Assembly (NCBI GenBank): GCA_019918135.1
Contig: WBZZ01004010.1
Coordinates: forward strand, 96,001 to 160,000
DNA length: 64,000 nucleotides
Direction: 5' to 3'
From: Paulinella micropora
Lineage: Eukaryota; Cercozoa; Imbricatea; Euglyphida; Paulinellidae
A program made the translations under genes and the position numbers. The notes under the pieces are model-generated. The model did not search any database and was not told the DNA's origin. It saw only the letters and a list, made by a program, of their open reading frames with translations. Positions 12,401-20,995 of the stretch are shown piece after piece (the first letter of the stretch is position 1; every line of letters starts with the position of its first letter).

Positions 12401-14060
12401 CCCGCATGCGCGTCCATTGAACGTAGGCACGTCTGTAGTCGTTCTCGTCCATGCGTTGTGTGATTGTCAGCGAGCTCCATGGGATGTCTGGGCGTCTCGT
12501 CGGGTCTTCCACGTAATCAGGGTGCGGTGCGGGCGATGCTTCGGTGGGGATGGGAGGGTTATAGGTATCAGAAGTGGGTGTTAGAGGAGACAGTTGGATA
12601 GGTCCTGCTCTATTTCTGTACCTACTTCCCCTTTGTACGTAGGCTACTTCTTCTTGCGATGGTTCGTCCTCCTCTGGTCCGGGTCGTTCGTCGTCGGAGT
12701 CGGCGGAATGCATCAGCCATGTCTCGGGTGGGTCGCCCGTTGGATCATCGACGTCGTCCGTGGCTTCCACTTCGGTTGTCGCGTTGGCTTGTCCGCTCGA
12801 TCGTTGAATCCGTCTTGTGTTGGTCTGTCTAGGTTGGCCTCCGCGTCCTCGTTGATTCGGTCCTCCCCCTCGACCACCTCGACGTGTGTTCGAGTTTAGC
12901 TGCGTGGGTCGTCTGCGGACTGGGCATTCAGCCCCAGAGTGTTTCGGTCGGCCCTCGCAGACTCGTTTCATGCAGGTGGATCGACACTGGGCCGCAATGT
13001 GTCCTCGTCGGTTGCAGTTGAGACATCGGATGTCTTTGTTGATAGCAACGGGTGTGGCCGAAGTGAACTGGGCTGTCGAGGACCTAGATGAGGCAGCAGA
13101 GAGTTGGTTAGCATGGTATGCTTGTAAGATGAGTGAACATATCTCATTATAACGTGGTTTGTCAGCATCAGCACGAGACCAATACATAGTTCCCCCTACA
13201 TCCCCCATAGATAGAGAGGCGCACTCCTTAAGTTTAAAGAGCAAGAATACGACTCTGAATTCATCGGGTAGAGGCACTCCTCTTGACTGTAGGCGCTCGA
13301 AGCGTTGAGTCAAGAGCTCCATCCATGTTGGTAGGCCATTGCTTGACTTCAGCTTTGTCTCGAACAGCTGCATTAGTAGGCGAGCGATGGAAACCGATCC
13401 TTTGCTGCCGAATCGCTCGCAAATCGCTGTCCAGATCACCGCTGGGTTGGTTCCTGCTCGTTGGACGGTCAGTAGAGCTGTCGACTCTTGGCATGCTTCC
13501 ACAAGGAAGCAGCGGACATGGATCTGTGCTTTGATGTAGTCTGCTTGGCTGAAAAGTGTATCCAGGTCAGTTGGTACGTTGATAGTAGGCAAGAGGGCGG
13601 GTGCTTGGCTACCTGAGGACGGGTTGGTCGAGGATGGGCTGCTTGAGGACGAGCCGGTCAGTGATGACGAGCTGCTCGATGATGAGTCGCCACGTCTCGA
13701 TCCGTATGCTTCATCGTCTTCGTCGTCATCGCTCCTCCTTCTCGACTGTCTTGCTGTCGAGGTGTCTTGCTGTCGTGCTGACAGTCCAGATCCAGTAATG
13801 TTGTTAGGGGCGGGGTGGGTGGGTCTTAGTCCAGTAGTTCTGGTACTTGCGTAGATTGTAGCAATCTCTTGTACCGAGTAGGGCGATTCTTGGTCTTCCA
13901 GAAGTAGTATGTAGCGTGCGTCCACGCCCAATAAAAAAGCAAAAAATTGGAATTTCCAAAGGTCAAATTCATCGATGGGTCTTTTCGGGAATTTCGGTAG
14001 CTTGAGTTGGTAACGGGGCGCATCCAAGGCTCCATAACCAGTAAGTACACTAGTAGACAT
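9483..14060 (-). CDS. copia Gag-Pro-Int polyprotein, 5' part (MYND-containing)
   Basis: 1525 codons from the ATG at 14060, which lies 21 bp inside the 5' LTR, as in Ty1. Order: gag N-terminus (KLPKFPKRPIDEFDLWKFQ), a Ser/Asp-rich stretch, CCHC knuckle CLNCNRRGHIAAQC (about residue 346), a long Pro/Thr-rich region, and a MYND-type finger (about 830-875; CTYCGNQEGKLKRCSGCQ, YYCNTDHQ, HKEFC). The retropepsin motif follows as VVDSACNRWLF (about 1225; DSA instead of DSG). Next are the HHCC pre-integrase finger (HRALMH...CHGCNRG, about 1407-1447) and the first integrase Asp (NIDFSGPFP). The frame ends at a TAA inside integrase, and the missing part continues in frame at once. A C-to-T change of CAA or stop readthrough would explain it. 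A MYND finger inside gag-pol is unusual. Confidence 0.9.
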   Translation of the reverse strand: MSTSVLTGYGALDAPRYQLKLPKFPKRPIDEFDLWKFQFFAFLLGVDARYILLLEDQESPYSVQEIATIYASTRTTGLRPTHPAPNNITGSGLSARQQDTSTARQSRRRSDDDEDDEAYGSRRGDSSSSSSSSLTGSSSSSPSSTNPSSGSQAPALLPTINVPTDLDTLFSQADYIKAQIHVRCFLVEACQESTALLTVQRAGTNPAVIWTAICERFGSKGSVSIARLLMQLFETKLKSSNGLPTWMELLTQRFERLQSRGVPLPDEFRVVFLLFKLKECASLSMGDVGGTMYWSRADADKPRYNEICSLILQAYHANQLSAASSRSSTAQFTSATPVAINKDIRCLNCNRRGHIAAQCRSTCMKRVCEGRPKHSGAECPVRRRPTQLNSNTRRGGRGGGPNQRGRGGQPRQTNTRRIQRSSGQANATTEVEATDDVDDPTGDPPETWLMHSADSDDERPGPEEDEPSQEEVAYVQRGSRYRNRAGPIQLSPLTPTSDTYNPPIPTEASPAPHPDYVEDPTRRPDIPWSSLTITQRMDENDYRRAYVQWTRMRDAFRAIPQGFPVPPAHWPRPWCPLGTPLNYFLPITDPWMLPSLLVQDAPGSTGIEHIVLRTRCPRRARREPGSSPQQPPETTTQSPRVPTQSFMSSPAPEDRTTSEQDRQEEQPTSTPIGEHRQRQLSSTRAEDTSMSETPPTPSMAYNEESPISSFTVPIPPNLQTECFTPLAPTTTSANASTDNKDAISRIQAIEALPYGQPVQYRRVPGVSQPTERRYTFAWTDAHHCFRHPTTDELAYWSIVKDFRLLPENWALTKPDCVDCKTIRETRRGSIRWDCTYCGNQEGKLKRCSGCQLVYYCNTDHQRTDWPAHKEFCNMAKRHPLINRLRERGTRYDLLGIPTDQPELGDLAFQHLLRYREGGPHAPLVIDTPTMVDMAMSLDEFTTRGRRVDPRTATMAQSHAHLNFTENEEDYEVTSSTPNANLAALAATTPDIPNFDEAYTINETDPPWTMLPPPPSGTDETGQEQHEPYGVGAAGERWREQLEKQLKRILNIPDTPSDVKRSPPPAPYTPEIEPLFNDNVRPPLNYYPPAGRVEAEELRERLRRHDYSHTFEFVLMADVFDELEAIRDPKEDTTDVATTPDEDATNDIDDPELDDPEHENYLYPPALDFANVREWQYYVNRHPELEYLEFKNMDEYNRWMQETMDLERAELKRPMVNYVLMADGNPPDVVDSACNRWLFHEKAPIDPKSIREEKPAFLNNISGKPLPVRTRATATPTWLNGYGQSVKQSFPNSLISPSLPFNLVPTPRLDHDMHKTIIHQNGQVFIYDKPITLDKKNILARGRLNSHLLYELDKPGMTPLDPHQRYIPYRYKQREQLSLAATIDNLPDLALWSVNPLPSHAPYDPMILHRALMHANPLIMNEFAKSVGRRIAGKDWMRLVRACHGCNRGKPNKPPMYRGNYLDLEYKQGEALNIDFSGPFPVMSRYGNYYRGGVTCSRSKFACDLYTPTREAKLYMPHLTRIFAFF

Positions 14061-14435
14061 TAGTCTCCGGATACTTGAATAATCGTTTGCGCTGAGGCAC
14101 TTTGATCAAAGGTTGAAGGAACAATAATGAATTTAATCAATGGTTAGAAACCAATGACTGAAACTCAATCTAATTTACCATAAATTTATAGTGAAATAAA
14201 TACCACAAATTTATATACTGATCTTGTGGTCAGAAATTCAAGTGATGATTCAGTATGGGCCAATCTATACTAACTGGCAACTAATTGTGAATAACGGTAA
14301 TGTCAACATAACGAATAATAATTATGATACGAAATATGAAAATGGTAATGAATATGATCCGGTCAAATATAAATGTTATGTCGTGAAATTGACCATAAAA
14401 GGTAACAATATATTTAGTAAATATTATTGCTTACT
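14040..14435 (-). repeat. 5' LTR of copia element
   Basis: 396-bp LTR in element orientation 14435 to 14040. It begins AGTAAGCAATAATATT and ends GTACTTACT. It contains the gag start codon at 14060. The sequence just inside reads TGGTTATGGAGCC, loosely like an initiator-tRNA primer site, but the match is too weak to call. Confidence 0.92.
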
Positions 14436-14440
14436 GGCTG

Positions 14441-16396
14441 GGCCCGTCTGCGGCTGTCGGACGCGTGGCTCAGCGCCCTCGTGGGCCAGCACGAGTTCGA
14501 GGACGTGCTGGGCCGCCGCCTGGCCGTCTTCCTCAACCCCCGCGACCCGTATGGGCTGCCCACGGTCGTCCCCGTGCAGGCGGGGCGCGGCGCGCGCAGC
14601 CCGCCGCCCCCGACCGAGGCAGCGGAGCAGGCCGCCCGCGCTTGGTTCTGAGCGAAGCTGCAGGCCGGCGTCACCGTCGCCCAGGGCCAGGCCCGGGCCC
14701 TGCGGTCCCCCTCGGCCGCGCACGGGCTGGCGGACGTGCGGCGGCTCTCTGTCACGGGCGGGCCGGCTGCATGGCTCGGCGATTTCGAGTTCCGCTTGGA
14801 CGGCGAGCGTGTGTGGTCCGAGGCACGCAATGCCCGGCTGCGCCTGCCGCTCGGGCCCGGCACGGCGGCCCAGCTCGAGGAGCTGTGGTCCGAGAGCAGC
14901 CCCCCGGTGCTCCAGGATGCACTGGTCTGGCTCCAGGGCTCTGAGCTCAGGCTGCCCCGGGTCCTGCGGGATAGCAGCTGCGCCGACGGCAGCCTGCTCA
15001 CGCCACACTCCGCGGCGGCCGTGCGCCTGCTGCTGGAGACGGGCGGCCTGCTGCGTGGCCGGCTCTGGACCTTGGCGTCCTGCGTCCAGAAGCTGGAGGT
15101 CGTCGATGCGCTGCTGCTGCGCTGGGTGCGCCAGCTCCTGGCAGTCTCACTAGCGCGCCGGGCCCGGGCCACGGCCGGGGCCGTGCGGGCCGACTTCGGC
15201 GAGGAACAGCAGCAGCCCGCGTTCAAGCACCAGGCCGAGGCGCTGGCAGCCCTCCTAGAGCGGCCCGACCGCAACTTGCTGAAGATGGACGCCTGCAGCG
15301 GCAAGTCCCGCATCGCACTGTACTTTGTGCAGAGCCTGCTGGCCCGGGCTGCGGAGCCACCGCGCTACGTGTTCTGGTCCCTGCCTGTCAGCGCGCTGGA
15401 TGGGATTTATCGGGAGGTCAAGCGGTTTACCGGCCACGTGCAGATCTACGACAAGACGAGGCGCGGGCTGCCGGCGGTGGTGCGCTGCCACGAGGCGCCC
15501 CTGCCCGGTTACGTGGCCTTGCTGCCAGAAGACCGGCTGCGGGCACACTGGCCCGCCCTGCTCCAGGTTGCGCACGAGAGCGTGTTTATTACTGATGAAT
15601 TCCACCGCGCCTCCGCGGTCTCCACGCAGCGGACCTGCTCCGCCCTGGCAGTCGCCGCGCGCGCGCGTTACCTCCTCCTGCTCAGCGGCACCCCCGTCCT
15701 GAACAAGTCCCTGTTTGGGCTGCTCAAGTGGCTGCAGCTCGTGTGTCCCTTCCCGGTCGGCCCGCGCAACCTGCTGCTGGCCTTTGCCTGCTGCGTGAAC
15801 AACCGCTTCGAGACAGGAGTCAACGTGGTAGTGACGCTCGAGGGTGAGGGGCAGCCGACCGAGCGCGGTGTGCCGCTGCAGGAGCTGCTGCGGCGGGCCT
15901 ACGCGGCCGTCACCCCGGTGCTAGTCCGCGAGACGTTGGCCCTGGTGCGCGCAGAGCCCAGGTGTCCGGTGTACCTGATTGCACGCGACCGGGCGCACCA
16001 GGCCGAACTCGTGCCGCTGCTGACGGCGGCCGGCCTGCTGGTGTGCACGCTGTCGGCCCAGACGCTCATCACGTTCACTAACAGCCTGGTGGCGAGGGGC
16101 GCCAGCCGGACTATGACGTGGTGGTAGGTTACATGCGTTTCGCCGAGGGTTTTACTCTGACACGCTGCGGGGCCACCGTCAGCAGCGTGTACCTCAGCAG
16201 CCAGGCCACCCGCAACCAACAGCTCGCGCGGGTGAATCGCCTCGGCCAGCGGAGTGACACGGTGCGGGAGGTCACGGTCGTCAGCGGGGTGCTCGGGGTC
16301 AACCACCGCAACTACGAGACGGTACGTTCGTTCCAGGATCTGCTGCGCTGTTTGGGCCCGGTTATCACCGGGCAGGACTTACCCAGCCACCCGTAG
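14441..16396 (+). pseudogene. 3' part of SF2/SNF2-like DNA-dependent ATPase/helicase
   Basis: Resumes the gene split by copia. The frame runs from GGCTGG at 14436, meets an in-frame TGA at 14649-14651 (AWF*AKLQ), and stays open to about 16100. A one-base shift then moves it to the frame ending at the TAG at 16394-16396. Helicase motifs are clear: Q-like FKHQAEAL, Walker A DACSGKSRIA, Walker B DEFH, motif III LLLSGTP, motif V-like GYMRFAEGFTLTRCG and motif VI ARVNRLGQRSD. This pattern fits SNF2-type or giant-virus D6/D11-type transcription ATPases. The subfamily cannot be settled by eye. The TGA could derive from CGA (Arg). With the part before copia, the ancestral protein was about 1,100 residues. 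Confidence 0.75.
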
Positions 16397-16473
16397 CGCC
16401 AAGGTGACTGTCTGAATAAGAAACACATGGAAGATGCACTGGAGCGTGGCGTTGGATGCATAACCTGCCGGCA

Positions 16474-16640
16474 CCACCTGGCAGTAGCTAGCAAAAAAAC
16501 GTGTAGGAGGCACGGCAGCGTGGTATTTATTAATAATCTGCAGGCGCCACCTGGCAGTAGCTAGCGAAAAAGGGTAGGAGTCACGGCAGCATGGTATTTA
16601 TTAACAACCTGTCGACGCCACCTGGCAGTAACTGCGTCGA
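16474..16640 (+). repeat. ~72-bp tandem repeat, about 2.3 units
   Basis: CCACCTGGCAGTAGCTAGC starts at 16474 and 16547, with a third partial unit at 16618. Each full unit also carries GGTATTTATTAA followed by an ACCTG/TCTGC segment. It lies just downstream of the helicase stop, in its 3' flank. The rest of 16397-16791 holds no gene but has a pyrimidine-rich run at about 16690-16760. Confidence 0.8.
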
Positions 16641-16791
16641 TTGGGCCACGACGGCGGCCAGGGCCGTCAACCACGCCCAGCGTCCGCCAGGGACCAAGCC
16701 ACCGCCGCCCCCCTTTTTTTCTCTTTTTTTCTGTCTCTTCCCCCCTCCCACACCGCCCCTGCCGTCTTGCCACCCCCTCTCCCCGCCCGGG

Positions 16792-17055
16792 CTACGCGCA
16801 GTGGCGCAGGAAGCGGGCCAGGGCGGCGGGACCGGCCTCCCGCCGCAGGGACACTAGCAGCAGGATCTTGGTCTCTTCGGGCACCCGCCAGCAGAAGTGG
16901 TGCTCGCAGGCGGTCGGGTCGGCGCAGCCCAGGGCTTCACGGGCGCTGTGGAGCAACGCGGTCCAGGCGTCCGGCTCCATACTGGTTTGCAGGCGCCGCG
17001 CCCTGGCCGCTAAGCGCAGGCGGGCCGTGCGGCCGCAGCAAGCGCCGGCCTGCAT
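16792..17055 (-). CDS. Small GC-rich hypothetical protein (87 aa)
   Basis: The ATG at 17055 (MQAGACCGRTARLRL) gives 87 codons ending in LARFLRHCA and TAG at 16794-16792. An internal ATG at 16980 (MEPDAW) is another possible start. The frame stays open further upstream, but only through poly-C translated as Gly/Pro, so a longer protein is unlikely. The C-terminal half (ALLHSAREALGCAD, HHFCWRVPEETKILLLVSL) looks like a folded helical protein with Cys/His. I do not recognise the family. It converges on the helicase gene. Both copies keep it open. Confidence 0.5.
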   Translation of the reverse strand: MQAGACCGRTARLRLAARARRLQTSMEPDAWTALLHSAREALGCADPTACEHHFCWRVPEETKILLLVSLRREAGPAALARFLRHCA

Positions 17056-17469
17056 AGTGCAAGAGAAAACCCCCGGGGGGTCCCGACGACGACTTCTGAG
17101 GCCATGCCCCTCCCCTGCTCTCGCCGGCGCGAACCTTGCTCCCGGGAGCCCGGGGGGGAGGGGGGCACGACCCCCCCCCCCCCCCCCCTTCCGGCTGACC
17201 GGGAGTGAGCACTCCCCCGCCCTCTCTCGCCAGGCCCTGTCTTGTATCCCCCCTCGACGCTGGCCTAGGGCTGTGCCGGGCACCCCCTGCCTGCAGCAGA
17301 TTTCCTTTTTATTTAGATTACGTTACGTTGCTTCGGACGCACCTTTTTTGTGCTTTTGTTTTCCACCAACCCGAGTCTGCTCTCACTGTCCCCCCCCCCC
17401 CCCCCCTTGAGCAGCTCCACTCAGGCGCACGCAGCCCGCGCGCCGCCACCGCCTGTCCGCCACTGGCCA
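17056..17469. other. Intergenic: C-tracts, hairpin, duplicated flank
   Basis: Contains C-runs at about 17170-17190 and 17391-17407, and a GGGAGTGAGCACTCCC hairpin at 17201-17216. The stretch from about 17190 to 17450 is clearly similar to about 19890-20210, so it was duplicated together with the DUF285 gene. In both places it lies downstream of a DUF285 gene on the minus strand and is probably its 3' region. Confidence 0.6.
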
Positions 17470-19685
17470 TTAGATGTACTTACCACACCCGCGGACATAG
17501 CCAGTGCACAAGCTCGGCAAGTGGCTCGGCTGGATGCAGCGGCCAGCCCAATAGATGCTGTTGTACTGGAAGATCAGGGTGCAAGTTTCTGCACCTTGCG
17601 GCGACGCAGTTAGGTTCCAGCCAGTGAGATTCTGATCAAAGACGCAGTTGCCGCTAAAAATCCCCGTTAAGGTGGTTTGTGACGCGGCGGCCGACACGTT
17701 CAGGCACCCAGGGGCTGGTTGAAGGCGCACGTGTAGTAGTAGTCCCGGCAGGCAAATGCATTTACCATGTTCGACAACTGGCTAGTGTTCCAGCCATTGA
17801 TGTTTTGGTTGAAAGCCCGGGCGTCATCGAAAACGCCTGCATGTTCGCGACGGACGAGGTGTTCCACGCGCCCAGCGGCTGGTTGAAGGCAGACGCAGCC
17901 TTGAAAGCGTCCTGCAGGGTCGTGACTCTGCCCACGTTCCAGGCGCCGAGCGGTCGATTGAACGCTTTGGCATCGCGGAATGTCCAAAACAGGCTGGTGA
18001 CTTGGCTCGTGTCCCAGCTCTCGACGCTGCCGTTGAAGGCCGACGCACCATAGAAGGTGCGTTCGAGGCTAGCAACGCCGCTCGTGTTCCAGCCGCCGAG
18101 GTCCTGGTTGAAGTTGCTGCAATAAGCAAACAGCCGCCGAAAGCCGTTGGGGTGCGTGGCGGGCGTGAGCCACGACCAGTCCCAGTCGCGCGCGTCGCCC
18201 ACAAAGCCCGCCATCTGGTGCAGCAGTTACTCTGGCGAGACGCCCCGCAGCGCGCGCGAGCCAGCCGTCGGTGCCAGGTAGCGCAGCGCGCCCCATGCGT
18301 CGGTGCCAGGGGGCGCGAAGAGCGGTGTCGTGCTGCCCACGGGGTGGTACAGCTGCACGTCGCCCCACACGACCACTTCCACGAACTGCGCGCCTGTCAC
18401 ATGTCACAGCCCGTCCACGCGGCCGCTCAGGCGCAGCCAGTGGTCGCCGGCGCCCGCGTACGTGTGCGTGCACGTCGCGCCGTTGGCGTGGCTACAGGAG
18501 CCGGGCGCCGACCCGTCCCCCCAGTCCACGCCGTACGTGCCGCCCTCGCCCGGGCCGGCCGCGGGCAACAGCGTCAGGGCGGCGACGGCGCTGGGTAGGT
18601 CGTGCGCCAGAGCGCCAGGAAGTGCGAGCGCGAGCACGCGGCGGGCCAGTGTGCCTGGCCGAGCGCCGTGTACCGCGCCAGCCGCGAGCAGTCAACCGAG
18701 CCCGGAGCGAGCGCGGGCGTCGACCAGCAGGCGAGCGATTCCCGGAAGTCGCTGCACACGCCGCGGAACAGCTCGTCGAAGCGCGACAGGCTCGGCAGCG
18801 ACGTCCAGCTGCCGACCCCCGTCCACGTGAGCGCCGAGCCGCCCTCGAACAGTTCACTCACGTTCTCGAGCCGCGCCGTGTCCCAGCGCGACAGGTCGAG
18901 CTCGGTCAGCGCCGGCAGGCCCGCGAACGCACGGCTGGCGTTGTGCAGGCTGCGCGTGTCCCAGACGCTCGTGCCCCGTAGGCTCTCCAGGCCAGTGGAG
19001 TCCTCGAACATGCAGACAGCTGATTCGGCGCCCGACACGTTAAGCCCCCAGATCAGGTCCGGCAGCGGTGTGGTGAGGCCGGCGAAGCTGTAGTCCCAGA
19101 CGCGCACGAGCCCCGTGTCCGCCAGCAAGGCCAGCGGCGGCACGTACGCCAGCCCCGGCGCCGCGTACAGGTGGTAGCCGCTCGTCTCGTGGAAGCGCAG
19201 TTCCCCCCACCGCCGGACGGCGCGCAGCTGCAGGCCCGCGGGCGCCGCGGCGTGCCAGGCAGGCGTCAACGCCCAGCCGCGCACGGGGTAGCGTCCGCCG
19301 GGGTCGGCCGTCACCGTGTACTGGCCGGGGGCGGCGTACGTGTGCGCGCAGGGCGCGGCGCCGGCATCCAGGCACTGCGTGGGGGGCGAGCCGTCCCCCA
19401 GTCGACCGTAAACGACGTCGGGACTGCCTCGGCCGCGGCCAGACGACGGCGCCCCGGCGCGGCGGGCGGCCACAGGGGCCACACGAACGTGTCCTGCGGG
19501 GCCACAGTCGTAAGCTCGAGCACCGTGGCGCCGCCGGGGCACACGACCGGGGGGCACGCCTGGTCTTGTGTCGGGCAGTTGGTCGGGAATGGACAGTAGG
19601 CGCCCGCGGCCCGGAGCCACCACCAGAACAGGCACCACAGCTGGCGGGCGGGGCGGCAGATGGACGGCCGCTGTGGCGCACGCAT
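17470..19685 (-). pseudogene. Secreted PKD + DUF285 (BspA-like) surface protein, broken
   Basis: The ATG at 19685 opens a signal peptide (core LWCLFWWWLRAAGA). A PKD-like domain follows (FTVDWGDGS...CAHTYAAPGQYTVT, residues ~88-130), then a region of DUF285-like loops (LTELDLSRWDTARLENVSEL), a second PKD-like domain (YGVDWGDGSAPG...CTHTYAGAG) and five or more ~25-residue DUF285 repeats (AFNRPLGAWNVGRVTTL). Such proteins are cell-surface or secreted and probably adhesive. Two in-frame stops break it: TGA at 18406-18404 and TAA at 18229-18227, the second obviously a former Gln (SPE*LLHQ). Copy 1 also has one-base losses near 19403 and 18594 that are absent in copy 2, and a frame excursion near 17690-17830. 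The end is TAA at 17472-17470. Confidence 0.8.
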
Positions 19686-20226
19686 CGTCCGGGGGGTTCA
19701 CCTCCTTGCCACCGCGTTCTCTTGGCTCAAGGTGTTTAGGACACTGTGCGGCGGCTTATGCGTGGCGCCCGCGCCGGCGGGGAAGCGTGGGGAGGGTGAA
19801 GGGGGGGGGGGGGCAAGGCCACCAGGAGAGGGAGCTGGGTACACAGCCCCCTCCCGGGTCGCGGGGATAAGGGAGGGAGGGGCTGCGCTCCTCTTCCCGC
19901 TCACCGGGAGTGAGCATTCCCTGCACCTCTCGTCAGGCCCTGTCTTTTAGGGCCCCCCCTCGGTGCCGGCCTATGGCTGTGCCGGGCTCTCTGCCTGCAA
20001 CAGATTTCCTTTTAATTAAGACTGCGTTTCGGCCCCCTCCCCCACCGCCATATACTACATTTCCTTTTGATGTAGACTGAATTACGTTGCTTCGCACGCA
20101 CCTTTTTTTTTTACATTATTTTCTACCAGCCAGAGTCTGCTCACTGTGTCTCGCGCCTCCCCCCCCCGGAGCAGCTCCGCTCAGGCGCACGCAGCCCGCG
20201 CGCCGCCGCCGCTCTGCTATTGGCCA
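19686..20226. other. Intergenic between the two DUF285 genes
   Basis: No gene. It contains a G-run at 19800-19812, a GGGAGTGAGCATTCCC near-hairpin at about 19909-19924 and a pyrimidine run near 20153. The right half repeats 17190-17450 with many substitutions and indels, marking an old tandem gene duplication. The left part is the promoter side of the gene starting at 19685. No motif is recognised. Confidence 0.55.
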
Positions 20227-20970
20227 TTAGTTGTACCTACCACACCCGCGGACGTAGTCAGTGCACAAGCTCGGCAAGTGGCTCGGCTGGATGCCGCTGC
20301 CAAGCCAATAGATGCAGTTAGATTGGAACATCGCAACGCACGCTTGTGCACCCATCGGCGACACAGCTAGGTTCCAGCCAGTGAGATTCTGATCAAAGAC
20401 GCAGTTGCCACGAAACATGTTCCCTATGTTGTTTTGGGCCGCGGCGGCCGACACGTCCCAGGCGCCCAAGGGCTGGTTGAAGGCGCAGCTGTAGTAGTAG
20501 TCCCGGCAGGCAAAGGCATCTACTATGTTCGACACCTGGCTAGTGTTCCAGCCATTGATGTTTTGGTTGAAAGCCCGGGCGTCATCGAAAACGCCTTGCA
20601 GGCTCGTGACGGACGAAGTGTTCCACGCGCCTAGCGGCTGGTTGAAGGCAAACGCACCCCTGAAAGTCGAAAACAGGGTCGTGACTCTGCCCACGTTCCA
20701 GGCGCCGAGCGGTCGATTGAACGCCCTGGCGTTGTAGAACGTCCAATACAGGCTGGTGACTTGGCTAGTGTCCCAGCTCTCGACGCTGCCGTTGAAGGCC
20801 CGCGCAGACACGAAGGTGCCTTCGAGGCTAGCGACGCCGCTCGTGTTCCAGCTGCCAAGGTTCTGGTTGAAGTTGTAGCAAGAAGCAAACAGCCACTTAA
20901 AGCCGGGGTGTGTGGCGGGCGTGAGCCACGACCAGTCCCAGTCGCGCGCGTCACCCACAAAGTCCGCCAT
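20227..20970 (-). CDS. DUF285 surface protein, C-terminal half, truncated at the PLV junction
   Basis: 247 codons, intact in both copies, closely paralogous to the 3' third of the gene at 17470-19685. They start MADFVGDARDWDWSWLTP, against MAGFVGDARDWDWSWLTP there. About seven DUF285 repeats follow (FNQNLGSWNTSGVASL, AFNRPLGAWNVGRVTTL, AFNQNINGWNTSQVSN). The Cys-containing end is VRGCGRYN. In the paralogue this Met is internal, downstream of signal peptide and PKD domains. Here the upstream part is missing, because AT-rich virus-like sequence begins within about 15 bp. The ATG at 20970 is therefore only the first Met left, not a natural start. Without a signal peptide the product would not be secreted. 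Confidence 0.75.
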   Translation of the reverse strand: MADFVGDARDWDWSWLTPATHPGFKWLFASCYNFNQNLGSWNTSGVASLEGTFVSARAFNGSVESWDTSQVTSLYWTFYNARAFNRPLGAWNVGRVTTLFSTFRGAFAFNQPLGAWNTSSVTSLQGVFDDARAFNQNINGWNTSQVSNIVDAFACRDYYYSCAFNQPLGAWDVSAAAAQNNIGNMFRGNCVFDQNLTGWNLAVSPMGAQACVAMFQSNCIYWLGSGIQPSHLPSLCTDYVRGCGRYN

Positions 20971-20995
20971 CCAGTGCTATATTAGAAAATATCTT

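Larger units (their letters stand above)
6092..14435 (-). mobile_element. Ty1/copia-type LTR retrotransposon (non-TG/CA termini)
   Basis: An 8.34-kb element transcribed on the minus strand. Two direct LTRs (396 and 399 bp) flank a gag-pol frame ordered gag - zinc knuckle - MYND - protease - integrase - RT - RNase H, the copia order with integrase before RT. A 5-bp TSD GGCTG lies at 6087-6091 and 14436-14440. The termini are AGTAAG...CTTACT, a 6-bp inverted repeat, not the usual TG...CA. A polypurine tract (minus strand CGAGGGGGAG) abuts the 3' LTR. LTR divergence is low but not zero. An in-frame stop in integrase suggests this copy is inactive. It interrupts the helicase gene. Confidence 0.93.

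Noticed and set aside
6092..14435. Recent independent insertion of copia in each unit copy
   Set aside because: Both copies have the same insertion point, TSD, LTR differences and integrase stop, so the element was duplicated with the unit.
14224..15153. Plus-strand 309-codon frame starting in the LTR
   Set aside because: Begins with a non-ATG codon in the LTR and runs in the wrong frame through the helicase gene. The helicase motifs are in another frame.
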